This document shows, piece by piece, positions 1 to 8,938 of a DNA stretch of 64,000 nt. The translations under genes were made by a program, and so were the position numbers. A model generated the notes under the pieces. It saw only the letters and a program-made list of their open reading frames with translations, had not been told where the DNA came from and made no database searches. Source of the DNA: Trinickia violacea (GTDB taxonomy: Bacteria; Pseudomonadota; Gammaproteobacteria; Burkholderiales; Burkholderiaceae); NCBI RefSeq assembly GCF_005280735.1, contig NZ_CP040079.1, positions 1 to 64,000 on the forward strand, read 5' to 3'. Position 1 is the first letter of the stretch, and the number at the start of each line of letters is the position of its first letter.

Positions 1-306
1 ATGAGTGAAAGCTATCAGGTGGAGATTCGGCCTGAGTGCCTGCGGGCAGCTGATGAATGGGAACGACCGCGCGGATCCGAAATCCAGGAGGTCGTCAGGC
101 GGACGGGCCTTCCCGGGCGCGGCGTCGCGCGCGTACTGGGACTGAGTGATAACGGCGGCCGACAGGTGCGGCGCTGGATCAGCGAGGATGCGGCAATTCC
201 GTACTCTGCATGGGCCATTCTGTGCGATCTGGTGGGCTATGAACGGATCTGGCTTAACCGTTCGCCGGGAAAAACGCCCTTCGAGCCCGACGACGATGCC
301 GATTAA
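1..306 (+). CDS. Small HTH-like plasmid protein
   Basis: This 101-residue frame opens with ATG at the first base of the window, so the true start could lie upstream. The middle (about residues 33-75) reads like a helix-turn-helix: a short helix, a turn around GLSDNGG, then a basic helix with RQVRRW, followed by a hydrophobic segment. The tail is acidic and ends DDDAD. Such small DNA-binding proteins are common on Burkholderia plasmids, but I do not recognise a named family. It converges on the leftward gene that follows, the two stop codons overlapping. Role as a local regulator is inference only. Confidence 0.55.
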   Translation: MSESYQVEIRPECLRAADEWERPRGSEIQEVVRRTGLPGRGVARVLGLSDNGGRQVRRWISEDAAIPYSAWAILCDLVGYERIWLNRSPGKTPFEPDDDAD

Positions 307-692
307 AACGGAGTGAGGCGAAGCGACCGGGCAATGCGCGCGGCGTGGGCATATTTGCCGCCTTCGTGGGTCTCAAATGTCACGCCGTCTTTCAGACGGT
401 GAAAAGCCTCGCCATCGCCGCGTACCGTGACGGGCCATGCACGATCCAGCACGGCCACCGTGCGGCCCCATACGATCAGGTCACCGCACTTGCATTCTTC
501 GGCGCTCTGCGTCCAGCCGTACGCGTCCTCGGCATCCTCGAACGGCACGACATGCACGCGCACACCGTCGATGACGCGCACGGATCCGGCGGTCGCAAAA
601 AGGTGCGCCATGCTCGTAAGCTGCTCAGCGCGAAGGTGCACATATTCGAGCATTGCTTCGCGCACCTGGTCGGCGCTAATAACGTGAACCAT
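303..692 (-). CDS. Hypothetical protein
   Basis: The 129-residue leftward frame is read from the ATG at 692, preceded by AGAGGA at good spacing; a TTG two codons upstream is also in frame but less likely. The protein has a mixed alpha/beta character without membrane segments, and a CKCGD motif near the middle. I do not recognise a family. It lies between the HTH-like gene and the LPD29 gene and is probably plasmid cargo. The overlapping rightward frame at 345-827 has no usable ribosome-binding site and was treated as a shadow. Confidence 0.6.
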   Translation of the reverse strand: MVHVISADQVREAMLEYVHLRAEQLTSMAHLFATAGSVRVIDGVRVHVVPFEDAEDAYGWTQSAEECKCGDLIVWGRTVAVLDRAWPVTVRGDGEAFHRLKDGVTFETHEGGKYAHAARIARSLRLTPF

Positions 693-759
693 GGTCAATC
701 CTCTATTTCGAAGTCCAAACGGTTTTCAGTCGGAGCCCGCCTAAGCGGGCGCGGAGGCT

Positions 760-1428
760 TTACAGGTCTTGCGGGACAAAAGAAATACCGCAGCCGCACG
801 AACGGCTGTATCCGTCGTCGTGCGTAACGAACACCTTTGCGGCCGTCGCGCTTTTCGCGACGCTAAGGCGATCGGAGTGTTTCCAAAGTACTTGGCTGAT
901 TTCTTGCTGGACGTCCGCGAACCGAAAGTGCATCAGCTGGCCTTTCCGGTACTGCGCGACCGTCGGGCGCTCGAGGCCGGCTTCGCGAAAATTCGCGCGA
1001 AAGTGCCGGAAAACCGTATCGATTGCGCGCTCGATACTCGCTTCGGTGTAGCTGCGCGAAGTAAAAATGTAGTCGGCGCCAAAGCTGATCTGCTGGCCGT
1101 CCATCATGTGATAGACGCTGCCCTTGTAGTCGATCGAGCCATCGAAGTAGGCGCCCTTAAACCGGTTCGTGATGGCTTCAACCTGCGCCGTGTTCGGGCC
1201 GTCCTCCCATCGCACGCTGATTGATGCACCTCCGCTGTAGGTGCTGCTACGCACGCCGAATTTCACGCCGGGGAACGCTTCTTTCAGTGCCTGACGCACG
1301 AGCTTGGCCGTCTCGGCGCACGACAGATAGCGACGCCCCAATCCTGCCTTTGGGTGGGCCTCGGGGGGTGCGGGGGGAACGCCCGCGTTGTGGGTGTGGC
1401 GGGGTTGGTTGGGGGTGTTTGCGTTCAT
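760..1428 (-). CDS. LPD29-domain plasmid protein
   Basis: A 222-residue protein starting at ATG 1428 behind AAAGGACGAAAC. Residues ~35-110, with YLSCAETAKLVRQALKEAFP and the following VRSSTYSGG and SISVRW segments, match what I know of the LPD29 domain (large polyvalent protein-associated domain 29). That domain is common in proteins of plasmids and conjugative elements, and its biochemical role is unclear. The N-terminus is Pro/Asn-rich and probably disordered. The C-terminus has a CGCG motif. The left end of the IS21 element is only 31 bp upstream of this start, so the native promoter has probably been separated from the gene. Confidence 0.7.
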   Translation of the reverse strand: MNANTPNQPRHTHNAGVPPAPPEAHPKAGLGRRYLSCAETAKLVRQALKEAFPGVKFGVRSSTYSGGASISVRWEDGPNTAQVEAITNRFKGAYFDGSIDYKGSVYHMMDGQQISFGADYIFTSRSYTEASIERAIDTVFRHFRANFREAGLERPTVAQYRKGQLMHFRFADVQQEISQVLWKHSDRLSVAKSATAAKVFVTHDDGYSRSCGCGISFVPQDL

Positions 1429-1459
1429 GTTTCGTCCTTTCGTGTCGGGTTGTGCGCGG

Positions 1460-1479
1460 CGACAATCATTTTGGCCGGT
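1460..1479 (+). repeat. IS21 left terminal inverted repeat
   Basis: The 20-mer CGACAATCATTTTGGCCGGT is the exact reverse complement of 3947-3966. It marks the outer left boundary of the IS21 element. Confidence 0.85.
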
Positions 1480-1612
1480 ATAGCGACGGAGGTTTTGGCC
1501 GGTGGGGAGAAGTCGGAGGCGGCGTAGCCGCCGGAGAGTTCTCCCCACCGGCGGCGCCGAGTCGGCCGGGTTCTACGATGGCTGATCAAATCAAGAAGAA
1601 GCGATCAGCCGC

Positions 1613-3106
1613 ATGTCCGGAACCCGTATCACCGACCAACAGGTTCGCCTCTACATGTCCAAACGCAAACACCACTCTCAGGAGATCGCCGCCGCCAAGG
1701 CCGGCATCAGCGTGCGCAGTGCCCGGCGCATAGAACGAGATGCCTCACTGCCGTCCCAGAAGCCACGAGGCTATTGGCGTTCGCGCCCTGATCCGTTCGC
1801 CGACGTCTGGGACACCGAAGTCGTCGCGATGCTCATGAACGCGCCGCAATTGCAGGCGATCACGATCCTGCGCAAGCTGCAGGACGATCATCCCGGGCAG
1901 TATCCCGACAGCACACGCCGCACGCTCGAGCGACGCGTGAGGCATTGGAGAGCAATGTCCGGGCCGCCGAAGGAAGTCTTCTTCCCGCAGCAGCATGAGC
2001 CCGGCGCGCGGGGCCTGTCAGACTTTACCGACATGGCTGAACTGCGCGTGACCATCGCCGGAACGCCATTCGCTCACCGGCTGTACCACTTCGTGCTGGC
2101 CTTCTCGCGTTGGGAATACGCCAATGTCGTCGAAGGCGGCGAGAGTTTCGAAGCCCTATCTACGGGCTTGCAGAACGCGCTCTGGCAGGCCGGCGGTTGC
2201 CCGCTCGAGCACCGCACCGACAGTTTGTCGGCGGCGTTCAAGAATCTGCAGGACGAAGAGGACTTCACGGTGCGCTACGCCGCGCTGCTCGAGCATTACG
2301 GCATGGTCGGCACGCGCAACAATCGCGGCCAGGGTCACGAGAACGGCAGTGTGGAGTCGTCACATCGCTATCTGAAGGAGTCCGTCGACCAGGCGTTGAT
2401 GTTGCGCGGTCACCGGGACTTCGTCGATCGCGCGGCCTACGACGAGTTCCTGCGCGAGATCGTCATGCGCCGCAACCGGCGCAATGCAGCAGCGTTCCGC
2501 CTCGAGCGCGAGCAGCTTATCGATCTGCCGCTGCGGCGCACGACCGACTTCGTTGAGGAAGAGGCGCGCGTCACACGCTGCAGCACCTTCACCGTGCGCG
2601 GCATCCTTTACAGCGCCCCGTCGCGATTGATCGGCCACCGCCTGAAGGTGCGAGTCTATGGCGACCGGCTCGACTGCTATTTGTCCGGTGCGCTGGTGCA
2701 CAGCACCCCGCGCGGCTCGCGTGCCGGCGACAACCGCCGCGCCCTCGATTACCGACACTTCATCGAGGGCCTCAAGCGCAAGCCGCAGGCCTTCAAGGGA
2801 CTCGCGTTCCGCGACGAGCTGTTTCCGCGTGAGGCCTATCGCCGGACGTGGGAGCAGCTCGAGGTACGGCTGACGCAACGCGACGCCTGCAAGACGATGG
2901 TCGGACTGCTTGAGCTCGCCGCGCTCGATGGCGTCGAAGCCGTGCTGGCCGCGCGCCTGAACGCATTGCTGGTGGACGGCAGATTGCCGGATCTGAAGGC
3001 GTTGCGCGAGGAGCTTGCACCGCGACAGGTCGACTGCCCGGTGGTCAATGTCGAGATTCCACCGGTCAGCTCCTATGACGATCTCCTGGGCAAGGAGGTG
3101 GCATGA
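1613..3106 (+). CDS. istA: IS21-family transposase IstA
   Basis: A 497-residue transposase. The N-terminal helix-turn-helix lies around residues 15-40 (AAAKAGISVRSARRIER). A retroviral-integrase-type DDE core follows, with visible acidic residues in LSDFTD, HRTDSLSAAF and ENGSVESSH. The C-terminal beta-barrel-like region is typical of IstA. The length fits full-length family members. The stop overlaps the istB start as ATGA (3103-3106), the usual translational coupling. IstA cuts and joins DNA ends and works with the IstB ATPase. No frameshift is visible. Confidence 0.93.
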   Translation: MSGTRITDQQVRLYMSKRKHHSQEIAAAKAGISVRSARRIERDASLPSQKPRGYWRSRPDPFADVWDTEVVAMLMNAPQLQAITILRKLQDDHPGQYPDSTRRTLERRVRHWRAMSGPPKEVFFPQQHEPGARGLSDFTDMAELRVTIAGTPFAHRLYHFVLAFSRWEYANVVEGGESFEALSTGLQNALWQAGGCPLEHRTDSLSAAFKNLQDEEDFTVRYAALLEHYGMVGTRNNRGQGHENGSVESSHRYLKESVDQALMLRGHRDFVDRAAYDEFLREIVMRRNRRNAAAFRLEREQLIDLPLRRTTDFVEEEARVTRCSTFTVRGILYSAPSRLIGHRLKVRVYGDRLDCYLSGALVHSTPRGSRAGDNRRALDYRHFIEGLKRKPQAFKGLAFRDELFPREAYRRTWEQLEVRLTQRDACKTMVGLLELAALDGVEAVLAARLNALLVDGRLPDLKALREELAPRQVDCPVVNVEIPPVSSYDDLLGKEVA

Positions 3107-3924
3107 GTACACTCGCTTACGATGCCGGCCGACTGGCCCTGATGCTCAATGAACTGCGCCTGCCGACCATGGCCCGCCTGTGGCCCGAGTTCGCCCAGCG
3201 CTCCGACAAGGAAGGCTGGCAGGCGACTCGACTGCTGGGTGCACTGCTTGAGCACGAACTGGCCGAGCGCGCCAAGCGGCGCATCGAGCGACACCGCGCC
3301 GAGTCGCATCTCGATCCGACCAAGACACTGGCTACCTTCGACTTCGGCATGGTGCCGATGGTCTCCAAAGCCCACGTGATGGCACTGGCGACCGGAGATT
3401 CGTGGCTCGAGAAAGGCGCCACAGTACTCCTGTTTGGCCCGCCTGGGGTCGGGAAAAGTCACTTGGGATGCGCTCTCGGACACGCGCTGATTGACGCGGG
3501 TTACCGCGTGCTGTTCACACGTACGAGCGAAATCGTGCAGAAACTGCAGGCCGCGCGTCAGAGCCTGCAACTGCCTTCGGCCCTTGCCAAGCTCGACCGC
3601 TTCGACCTGATCATCCTGGACGATCTGTCGTACGCCCGAAAGGACCAGGCCGAAACGAGCGTGCTGTTCGAGCTGATCGCCGAAAGATATGAGCGCCGCA
3701 GCCTTCTGATCACGGCCAACCAGCCGTTCTCGGGCTGGAACGACGTGTTTCCGGATCCCGGCATGACGGTCGCCGCGATCGACCGGCTCGTCCATCACTC
3801 GACGATCTTCGAGATGAACGTCGAAAGCTACCGCCGTCGAACGGCCAGCGACAAACAGACTGGCCGGCGCCGACAATCATCCAGCGACAATCACCAGGAA
3901 GGAGCGACAACCATGACCGGATAA
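3103..3924 (+). CDS. istB: IS21-family helper ATPase IstB
   Basis: A 273-residue AAA+ ATPase related to DnaC. It has a Walker A motif GPPGVGKSHL and a Walker B motif LIILDDL, followed by the ITANQPFSGW sensor region typical of IstB. The family's role is to oligomerise on DNA and stimulate IstA-mediated transposition while guiding target choice. The start codon overlaps the istA stop by 4 bp. The C-terminus is slightly extended by a basic, disordered tail that runs close to the right inverted repeat. Confidence 0.93.
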   Translation: MSTLAYDAGRLALMLNELRLPTMARLWPEFAQRSDKEGWQATRLLGALLEHELAERAKRRIERHRAESHLDPTKTLATFDFGMVPMVSKAHVMALATGDSWLEKGATVLLFGPPGVGKSHLGCALGHALIDAGYRVLFTRTSEIVQKLQAARQSLQLPSALAKLDRFDLIILDDLSYARKDQAETSVLFELIAERYERRSLLITANQPFSGWNDVFPDPGMTVAAIDRLVHHSTIFEMNVESYRRRTASDKQTGRRRQSSSDNHQEGATTMTG

Positions 3925-3946
3925 CCACCGACAATCACCCCGGTCG

Positions 3947-3966
3947 ACCGGCCAAAATGATTGTCG
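3947..3966 (-). repeat. IS21 right terminal inverted repeat
   Basis: Exact reverse complement of 1460-1479. It marks the right boundary of the IS21 element, 22 bp after the istB stop codon. Confidence 0.85.
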
Positions 3967-4639
3967 GTAAACCGGCCATGCTGCTTGACGCTATCTAGGT
4001 TGTGAATCTGCCTTCCGGAGCCGCCTCGACGCGTGGTTAGCGAGCGGCAGGCAGACTGCAAGGGCACGCCCGCAGGCCGCACCGCGGAGCGCAGCCGAAG
4101 GCGAGCACCGAACGGGCGAGGACGTGGGCGAAGCCGCACCCTTGTGGGCTGAGTGCCGTGAGCTATGCGTCGAAAAGAGGCGGGCCGGACGGCAGGTTCA
4201 CGCGCTTAACCCGATACGAAAGGAGGGAACGCAAACACGGTTTCCCCGGCCTGCCCGGACACACAACGCGTAGCCGCACGCGGCTACGCGTCTCTTCACC
4301 CAGCTGCGCTGGGTGCTGGTGCAGGTGTTTCGCCCGCGCAGGGCGCGGGCGCTGGCATCAGTCTCGCGCGCGAGCGCGCACGAAAGAAACGCCCGGTGCT
4401 CCATCGGAACACCGGGCATCGAACCTTGCCATGCACAAGCGAGGGCGTCGGCCTCGAGGCGGCGGCCGGCGCTTGCGGGGTCAGCTGTTTATTTGGTAAT
4501 TCATTTCGACTTCGGTGACTCGGTCGCTGCCATCAGATCGGCCAGGAACAGATTCAGAAATGAGCGCGGATGAGGATTGCGACCGCGAGGTGCGCGCTCG
4601 AAGCGTCGTGAATGACGCCGCGTGACAATCGTTAGCAAT
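3967..4639. other. Intergenic region without a convincing gene
   Basis: About 670 bp between the IS21 right end and the ATPase gene. Short frames here have poor starts and compositionally biased products, so I call none of them. The left part is GC-rich; the middle holds a cluster of hairpins (annotated separately); the right part becomes more AT-rich. Confidence 0.6.
4266..4417. repeat. Cluster of four perfect hairpins
   Basis: Four perfect inverted repeats occur within 152 bp: an 11-bp stem with 4-nt loop at 4266-4291; a 7-bp stem with 5-nt loop at 4297-4315; a 9-bp stem with 3-nt loop at 4331-4351; and an 8-bp stem with 11-nt loop at 4391-4417. A further palindromic CG run lies near 4370. 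None is followed by a T-run, so they are not ordinary terminators. On a plasmid, such tandem hairpins can mark a single-strand or transfer origin, but there is no relaxase gene nearby and the role is unknown. Confidence 0.6.
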
Positions 4640-4657
4640 CTCTCTTTTCAAAGAGAG
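4640..4657 (-). terminator. Short hairpin downstream of ATPase gene
   Basis: An 8-bp perfect stem (CTCTCTTT / AAAGAGAG) around a 2-nt centre, located 17 bp beyond the stop of the leftward ATPase gene. It could terminate that operon, but there is no clear T-tract after it. Confidence 0.4.
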
Positions 4658-4674
4658 CTAAGGTAGCCTAACCA

Positions 4675-6147
4675 TCAGGCGTTACGCGTATGAACTCGTT
4701 TCAACCATTCGACCGGCGCAAGTAATGACTGTGTCTCATTCTTGATCAGACGCGCATAATGGATCAATGCGCCCTTTGCTGTCACCGTGAACACGTCGCG
4801 CTTGAAGCCGTCATCCTCCCCCGATCCATCATCGATAGACTGGGTCAGCAGTCCTAGTCTTTCAAGATCCCGCAGCCACTTCGGGAACGAAGTCTGCGAA
4901 AGTGCAATCTTGCTGTTTGAATTGAACGAGCCGTAGTCACCTACACCGAACGTTCCCTTGAAGGTATCGCTCATGGCGATGTCAAGGACCGCCCAGGCGT
5001 CCTTCGAGATACGGCTTGAGATCGCGCTGTAACTCTCCGTAGTTTCACCGTCCAGCCACTTTTTAAACCGGGCGTGCTTGTGGTCTTGGTGAACGTCACC
5101 CTTTCCAATCGATACCAGGTGCCGGCAGTAGCTATCCACGTAGCCGAGCAAATCTCTCAAGTTGGAATTCAGGATCTGGTAGAGAAATTCGATGTCTTCA
5201 AGTCGCAGGGGAAGGCACTTCTCAACCTCGGCCGGATCCATCAGGAATTCCTTCAATCTTGCTTCGATCAACGGTTTGATAAAACCTGAGCGGATATTGC
5301 CCACCTCCACGATCGGCGTATTCAGGAACGAAGCTAGGCGCGGTGACGCGGCGAGGCTGTGGATAACGCCGTTTGCACCGCAGAAGACCCACCGCAGGCC
5401 GTTCACGTTGAACAGACGGTCCCTGAGCGCCTCAAGAGTTCGCCGGGCGGCCGCCCCCGATTCAAGGAGTTCGAGATTGTCGATCACGCAGACAACGCCC
5501 CCGTTACCCTGCACGGAGAAGATCTGGTTGAGCCAGTCCCGCACTAGGTGTTCAAGGCCTTCCTGGGCAAAACCGGATCCTGTGTTTATCTGACTGGAAC
5601 GGCCTGCGCTCGCGTTTCCGCCTAAACCTGTAGTACTGTCGCCCGAATGGGCGCCGAAGGTAATTCCCACTCCCGCGGAGGCATTGAGGTGCTGGATAAC
5701 GGGCGAATTCAGCCACGCGTCGACCAGTTGAAGTCCGGGACCGGGAAGGGAATAGGCGACAAGGTGTTCCCGGCGAGCAAGCAGCACATTCGCGACTTTG
5801 CGAAAAACGTTCGCACAAAAGGCTTCCACGTTCTCGTCTTTGGTAAGCTGGAATGACTCATCAAGCGGGATCAGCAACTGGGTTGTCCTACCGTGCAGGA
5901 ACGCTTGGAAGCACTCGTATGCAGCAACGTTTACGAGACTCGTTTTTCCGACCCCGATATGTCCGTCCAGGCATGTTATCTTGCCGTGGTTAAGCAGCCG
6001 TTGCGCTACCTCCTTGATCTGGGCATCCCGGCCGACCATCAACCGTTGGCCCATCTCATCTGCCCGAAGCGCGAGTACGCTAAACGGGCTTGCACGAAAG
6101 CCAAGGCTCGCATAGGCATCAACAAACCAGTCGTTGCTGCTGATCAT
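4675..6147 (-). CDS. STAND/AAA-like P-loop ATPase, putative defence component
   Basis: A 490-residue protein. The Walker A motif DGHIGVGKTSL lies at about residues 61-71 and a Walker B-like VVCVIDNLELLES near residue 220. Between them is an unusual Gly/Ser-rich insert (about 160-195). The C-terminal third, with SKDAWAVLDIAMSD and WLRDLERLGLLTQS, looks like a winged helix. The arrangement resembles signal-responsive ATPases of prokaryotic immunity, but I do not recognise a named family. It is the last gene of a leftward trio, 96 bp after the membrane-protein gene. A defence role is inferred from the AbiJ-like neighbour; the ATPase assignment is seen directly. Confidence 0.7.
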   Translation of the reverse strand: MISSNDWFVDAYASLGFRASPFSVLALRADEMGQRLMVGRDAQIKEVAQRLLNHGKITCLDGHIGVGKTSLVNVAAYECFQAFLHGRTTQLLIPLDESFQLTKDENVEAFCANVFRKVANVLLARREHLVAYSLPGPGLQLVDAWLNSPVIQHLNASAGVGITFGAHSGDSTTGLGGNASAGRSSQINTGSGFAQEGLEHLVRDWLNQIFSVQGNGGVVCVIDNLELLESGAAARRTLEALRDRLFNVNGLRWVFCGANGVIHSLAASPRLASFLNTPIVEVGNIRSGFIKPLIEARLKEFLMDPAEVEKCLPLRLEDIEFLYQILNSNLRDLLGYVDSYCRHLVSIGKGDVHQDHKHARFKKWLDGETTESYSAISSRISKDAWAVLDIAMSDTFKGTFGVGDYGSFNSNSKIALSQTSFPKWLRDLERLGLLTQSIDDGSGEDDGFKRDVFTVTAKGALIHYARLIKNETQSLLAPVEWLKRVHTRNA

Positions 6148-6243
6148 TTCTCTGATTTCCTTGTTGTACAGGCATCGGGGGAGTGAGCGATCCCGCCTTT
6201 CAGCATGGTCTTTCCCGAGTCTACGGAGGCGGACGATATTCCA

Positions 6244-7938
6244 TCAGCTCTCTGGTGAATCAACTGATTCCTCGGGAGCCGGGTCCAAGTCCAGGTAAAT
6301 TGTCGAGGCTTGGCGTCGTAGCCCTTCCGCTGGGTAGGTTCTCACGAGTCGACGATTCTCTGCTTCATAACTGATGCCGTTAATCAGACATGCTTCGCCA
6401 ACTCGGGAGTTATAGGCATGTAACCAGACGAAGTGTTTCTTCGTCCAGGATAGGACAGCTTTGTGGAGCGCCATAGTATCGCGACTGTCCCTACCTTTGT
6501 CGCATGCCAGTCCCATGAGGTTCAGGCACAGGCTCAGAACCCTGGCGCCTTTGAAGTTCGGGAATTTCCCCATCCGGATGATTTCATCGTATATCAAGCG
6601 GCGCGCCTTGAACTTCACAATCTTGCCCGCTCCGCTGTTCAGCGAACCAAACTCGAACAGTTCACCCCAGACGGCAACGTATTGAATCCCCCAGCAGAGG
6701 TCCTGCGGAGACTTGACACAGGACGCCCTGAAAACGACCTCGAAGATCATGCTGGCAAAGTGATCGTAAAACGTCTCATGTGGCGGCCCTGCATTCTTTC
6801 TTATCCGCAATCGGACATAAGGTGGCACACCCTTTTTGTCAAGAATGTCAACTGCGTCCCTGATGAATTTCACCACTACGTGGAGCCTGTTATGTATGTC
6901 GTCATCCCAAGCATTCTCTGGCATCCCGTCGATCTTGTAGAGATCGGATACGGCTGCTTGTATATAGCCCTTCGCCCTATGTAGAACAAAGGAGTGTCCA
7001 CCCATCCCGCCATTGACGTAGTCGCGAAAGGTAACCAGCACTAGACGGCAATAGGCTTCCCATTGGGCAGCGTTTCCATTTGACGGCTTCGCATCGAGCA
7101 ATGTTCCAATCGCTTCCACCATCTGGTAGTTTCCGAACATCGCCTTACTGAGCGGCTTGACGTAGCCGATCAAACCCGATTCATATCCTGCTGTTTCGTG
7201 GAACAGGAACGAATCCTTGTTCAAGAAGGCTTCCCCGACGACGTTTTTCGCAAATGTACCAATCTGCACTCGGTATTTCTTGGTCTCAGCCAGTTCCTGA
7301 AATATCGCGAGTGCCGTGCCGGATGACGATTCGATCACCGCACGGCAAAATTTCCTGTCTGCTATCAATAGCAACAAGTCATCGGCGTACGCCGCTACCC
7401 GGGGACGGAGATCTTGTTGTCCTTCCGCGAACTGCGTTTGTTCAGTGGCATATCGAATCACTGACTTTGCAGAATGTGCGAATTCGTCCGCAACTATAGC
7501 GAGTTCGGATGGAGAGCCTTTGAGGATCACCCGATACAATTCGCGCACATAGCGTTCAGCGTTTCTCTTTCCGTAGACGGGCGGACGAATAAAGGCGAAC
7601 CATGCCCATGCAAGGAACGTAAAGAGAAAGGTCGCGCCCAGGAGAGCTTGCCAAATCTCGGGCGTCAGAAAGTCTCCTTCTGGAACGAGCCATTGTTCGG
7701 CGCGCCACAGGTCCGTTAATAATGTCAGCAGACCCACCGCTGCGACCATAGCGAAAGTGATGTGCCGAAGCGGCAATGGCGCGGTTCTGACACGAAACTG
7801 GTATCGAAACTCGGCGATGGTCCAGGCCAGCACCATCAGGGCTAGTGCGGCAAGGAATTCAGCGAAGCCGAAGAATTTGGGGGCGTTCGCTTTTAACGGA
7901 ACGAAGCACAGGAACCACCAGCAGTATTCATCAACCAC
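6244..7938 (-). CDS. Multi-pass membrane protein of the putative defence trio
   Basis: A 564-residue protein starting at GTG 7938 with AAGGAG 8 bp upstream. The first ~130 residues contain three or four hydrophobic segments (around FGFAEFLAALALMVLAWTI, ITFAMVAAVGLLTLL and LLGATFLFTFLAWAWFAF). The remaining ~430 residues appear soluble and helical with no motif I can name. The topology suggests a membrane anchor with a large cytoplasmic domain, as expected of a membrane-acting effector or sensor. It sits between the Abi_C-type gene and the ATPase on the same strand with gaps near 97 bp. Function is unknown; the defence role is inferred. Confidence 0.65.
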   Translation of the reverse strand: MVDEYCWWFLCFVPLKANAPKFFGFAEFLAALALMVLAWTIAEFRYQFRVRTAPLPLRHITFAMVAAVGLLTLLTDLWRAEQWLVPEGDFLTPEIWQALLGATFLFTFLAWAWFAFIRPPVYGKRNAERYVRELYRVILKGSPSELAIVADEFAHSAKSVIRYATEQTQFAEGQQDLRPRVAAYADDLLLLIADRKFCRAVIESSSGTALAIFQELAETKKYRVQIGTFAKNVVGEAFLNKDSFLFHETAGYESGLIGYVKPLSKAMFGNYQMVEAIGTLLDAKPSNGNAAQWEAYCRLVLVTFRDYVNGGMGGHSFVLHRAKGYIQAAVSDLYKIDGMPENAWDDDIHNRLHVVVKFIRDAVDILDKKGVPPYVRLRIRKNAGPPHETFYDHFASMIFEVVFRASCVKSPQDLCWGIQYVAVWGELFEFGSLNSGAGKIVKFKARRLIYDEIIRMGKFPNFKGARVLSLCLNLMGLACDKGRDSRDTMALHKAVLSWTKKHFVWLHAYNSRVGEACLINGISYEAENRRLVRTYPAEGLRRQASTIYLDLDPAPEESVDSPES

Positions 7939-8035
7939 TTTGCCGCTCCTTGCTCGATAGATTTGTTATGACGAGGCTGCGCTCGCGTGGGAGACAGTTT
8001 CATTTTGGTCTACGCTTCCAGCAGTTGTGAACCGC

Positions 8036-8938
8036 CTACTTCCCGCGCTGATTGTGTGTTTCGACGAGGAAGACGGCCAGAGTTGACGCGGCGCCGACGG
8101 CAAGCTTGGCGTGCCTGGATTGCAATCCTTTAGCGCCCATCGCTTTGCCGTGACCCGTGCCGTAGTGGTTTCTCAACTCCGCCACACCCTGTGTGATGGT
8201 TGCCAAGTTGCTTAGCAGCCGCTTGATCGTCTCAGCGGCTTTCGCTTGCTCCGGAATATCGTCGGGGGTGAGTTCCAATTCCTTGCTGGTCAGCTTCACG
8301 AGCTCGGGAAGGTCCGCGTTCTTCGAGTGCGCAATGCCGCGTTCTGCCAGAATCGTCTTGCAACAGGTTTCCACCAATTCCTTGGCCGTTCCGATCGCGA
8401 GGCCGGGATCGTTGACGACCGCGGCGTCCATCCGTGTGATTTGTTGCGCCACATATCCCGGGTCCGTACCGGCAAGGGTCTCCCGTGTGGCGGATAGACC
8501 TGGAGTCGCGACGACCCCGACGAACCGTCCTACATAGACTGGACGCCCGGACAAGCGCGTGCGCTCGACCAATTGAAACCCATCTGCCTGTAGGTGTTGA
8601 TTGAACAGCTGACACATGCGTTCAGCTTCCGTGGCGTCGGCACGGATCACGGGATGCAGGGTCTCGCACAAAAATCGCAGGAAGAGCTCGTCGTCCCCGT
8701 TCATGAGGCCAAACCGGGAATCGTAGAACACCCAATCCTCGTCCCAGTCGAAATTGTTGACGCGATGCTGCCAGATATCGCCCGCGGCATTCTTGAAGCG
8801 TCCGTCGGTCGATGGAAGCCTTTCGAGATCGTAGAGGCGCGATAGAAACTCCGACTCTTCCAGGCGCCCGGCCCAGTTCCAATGTTCGGCAACCATCGCG
8901 TCGACAATGTCGCGGCGAGTCAGTTGGCTAATTTTCAT
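8036..8938 (-). CDS. AbiJ-like / Abi_C-domain abortive infection protein
   Basis: A 300-residue protein read from ATG 8938, which has GGAG six bases upstream; an ATG at 8962 is also in frame. The N-terminal half, with TRRDIVDAM, WAGRLEESEFLSRLYDLE and DIWQHRVNNFDWDEDW, matches my memory of an AbiJ-type N-terminal domain. The C-terminal half (about 175-295) resembles the Abi_C domain: a helix with AKELVETCCKTILAERG, an LSNLATITQGVAELRNHYGTGHG-like stretch, then a conserved terminal helix. Abi_C proteins are linked to abortive phage infection. It is the first gene of a leftward trio with a membrane protein and an ATPase. Family assignment is from memory and needs a profile search. Confidence 0.72.
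   Translation of the reverse strand: MKISQLTRRDIVDAMVAEHWNWAGRLEESEFLSRLYDLERLPSTDGRFKNAAGDIWQHRVNNFDWDEDWVFYDSRFGLMNGDDELFLRFLCETLHPVIRADATEAERMCQLFNQHLQADGFQLVERTRLSGRPVYVGRFVGVVATPGLSATRETLAGTDPGYVAQQITRMDAAVVNDPGLAIGTAKELVETCCKTILAERGIAHSKNADLPELVKLTSKELELTPDDIPEQAKAAETIKRLLSNLATITQGVAELRNHYGTGHGKAMGAKGLQSRHAKLAVGAASTLAVFLVETHNQRGK

Larger units (their letters stand above)
1460..3966 (+). mobile_element. IS21-family insertion sequence, apparently complete
   Basis: The element is bounded by a perfect 20-bp inverted repeat (1460-1479 and 3947-3966) and encodes overlapping istA and istB in the usual order. Extra copies of TTTTGGCCGGT lie just inside the left end and further GACAATCA motifs lie inside the right end, as expected for the repeated transposase-binding sites of IS21 elements. 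The flanking bases do not show a convincing target duplication. Insertion placed it directly upstream of the LPD29 gene. At about 2.5 kb its length is normal for the family, and both genes look intact. Confidence 0.85.

Noticed and set aside
345..827. Rightward frame of 160 codons
   Set aside because: It overlaps the better supported leftward gene 303-692, has no ribosome-binding site and has biased composition.
2360..3112. 250-codon frame antisense to istA
   Set aside because: Long antisense frames are common in GC-rich genes; istA on the other strand is a clear family member.
4266..4417. Integron attC sites
   Set aside because: The hairpins are short and dissimilar, and no IntI-type integrase or cassette array is present.
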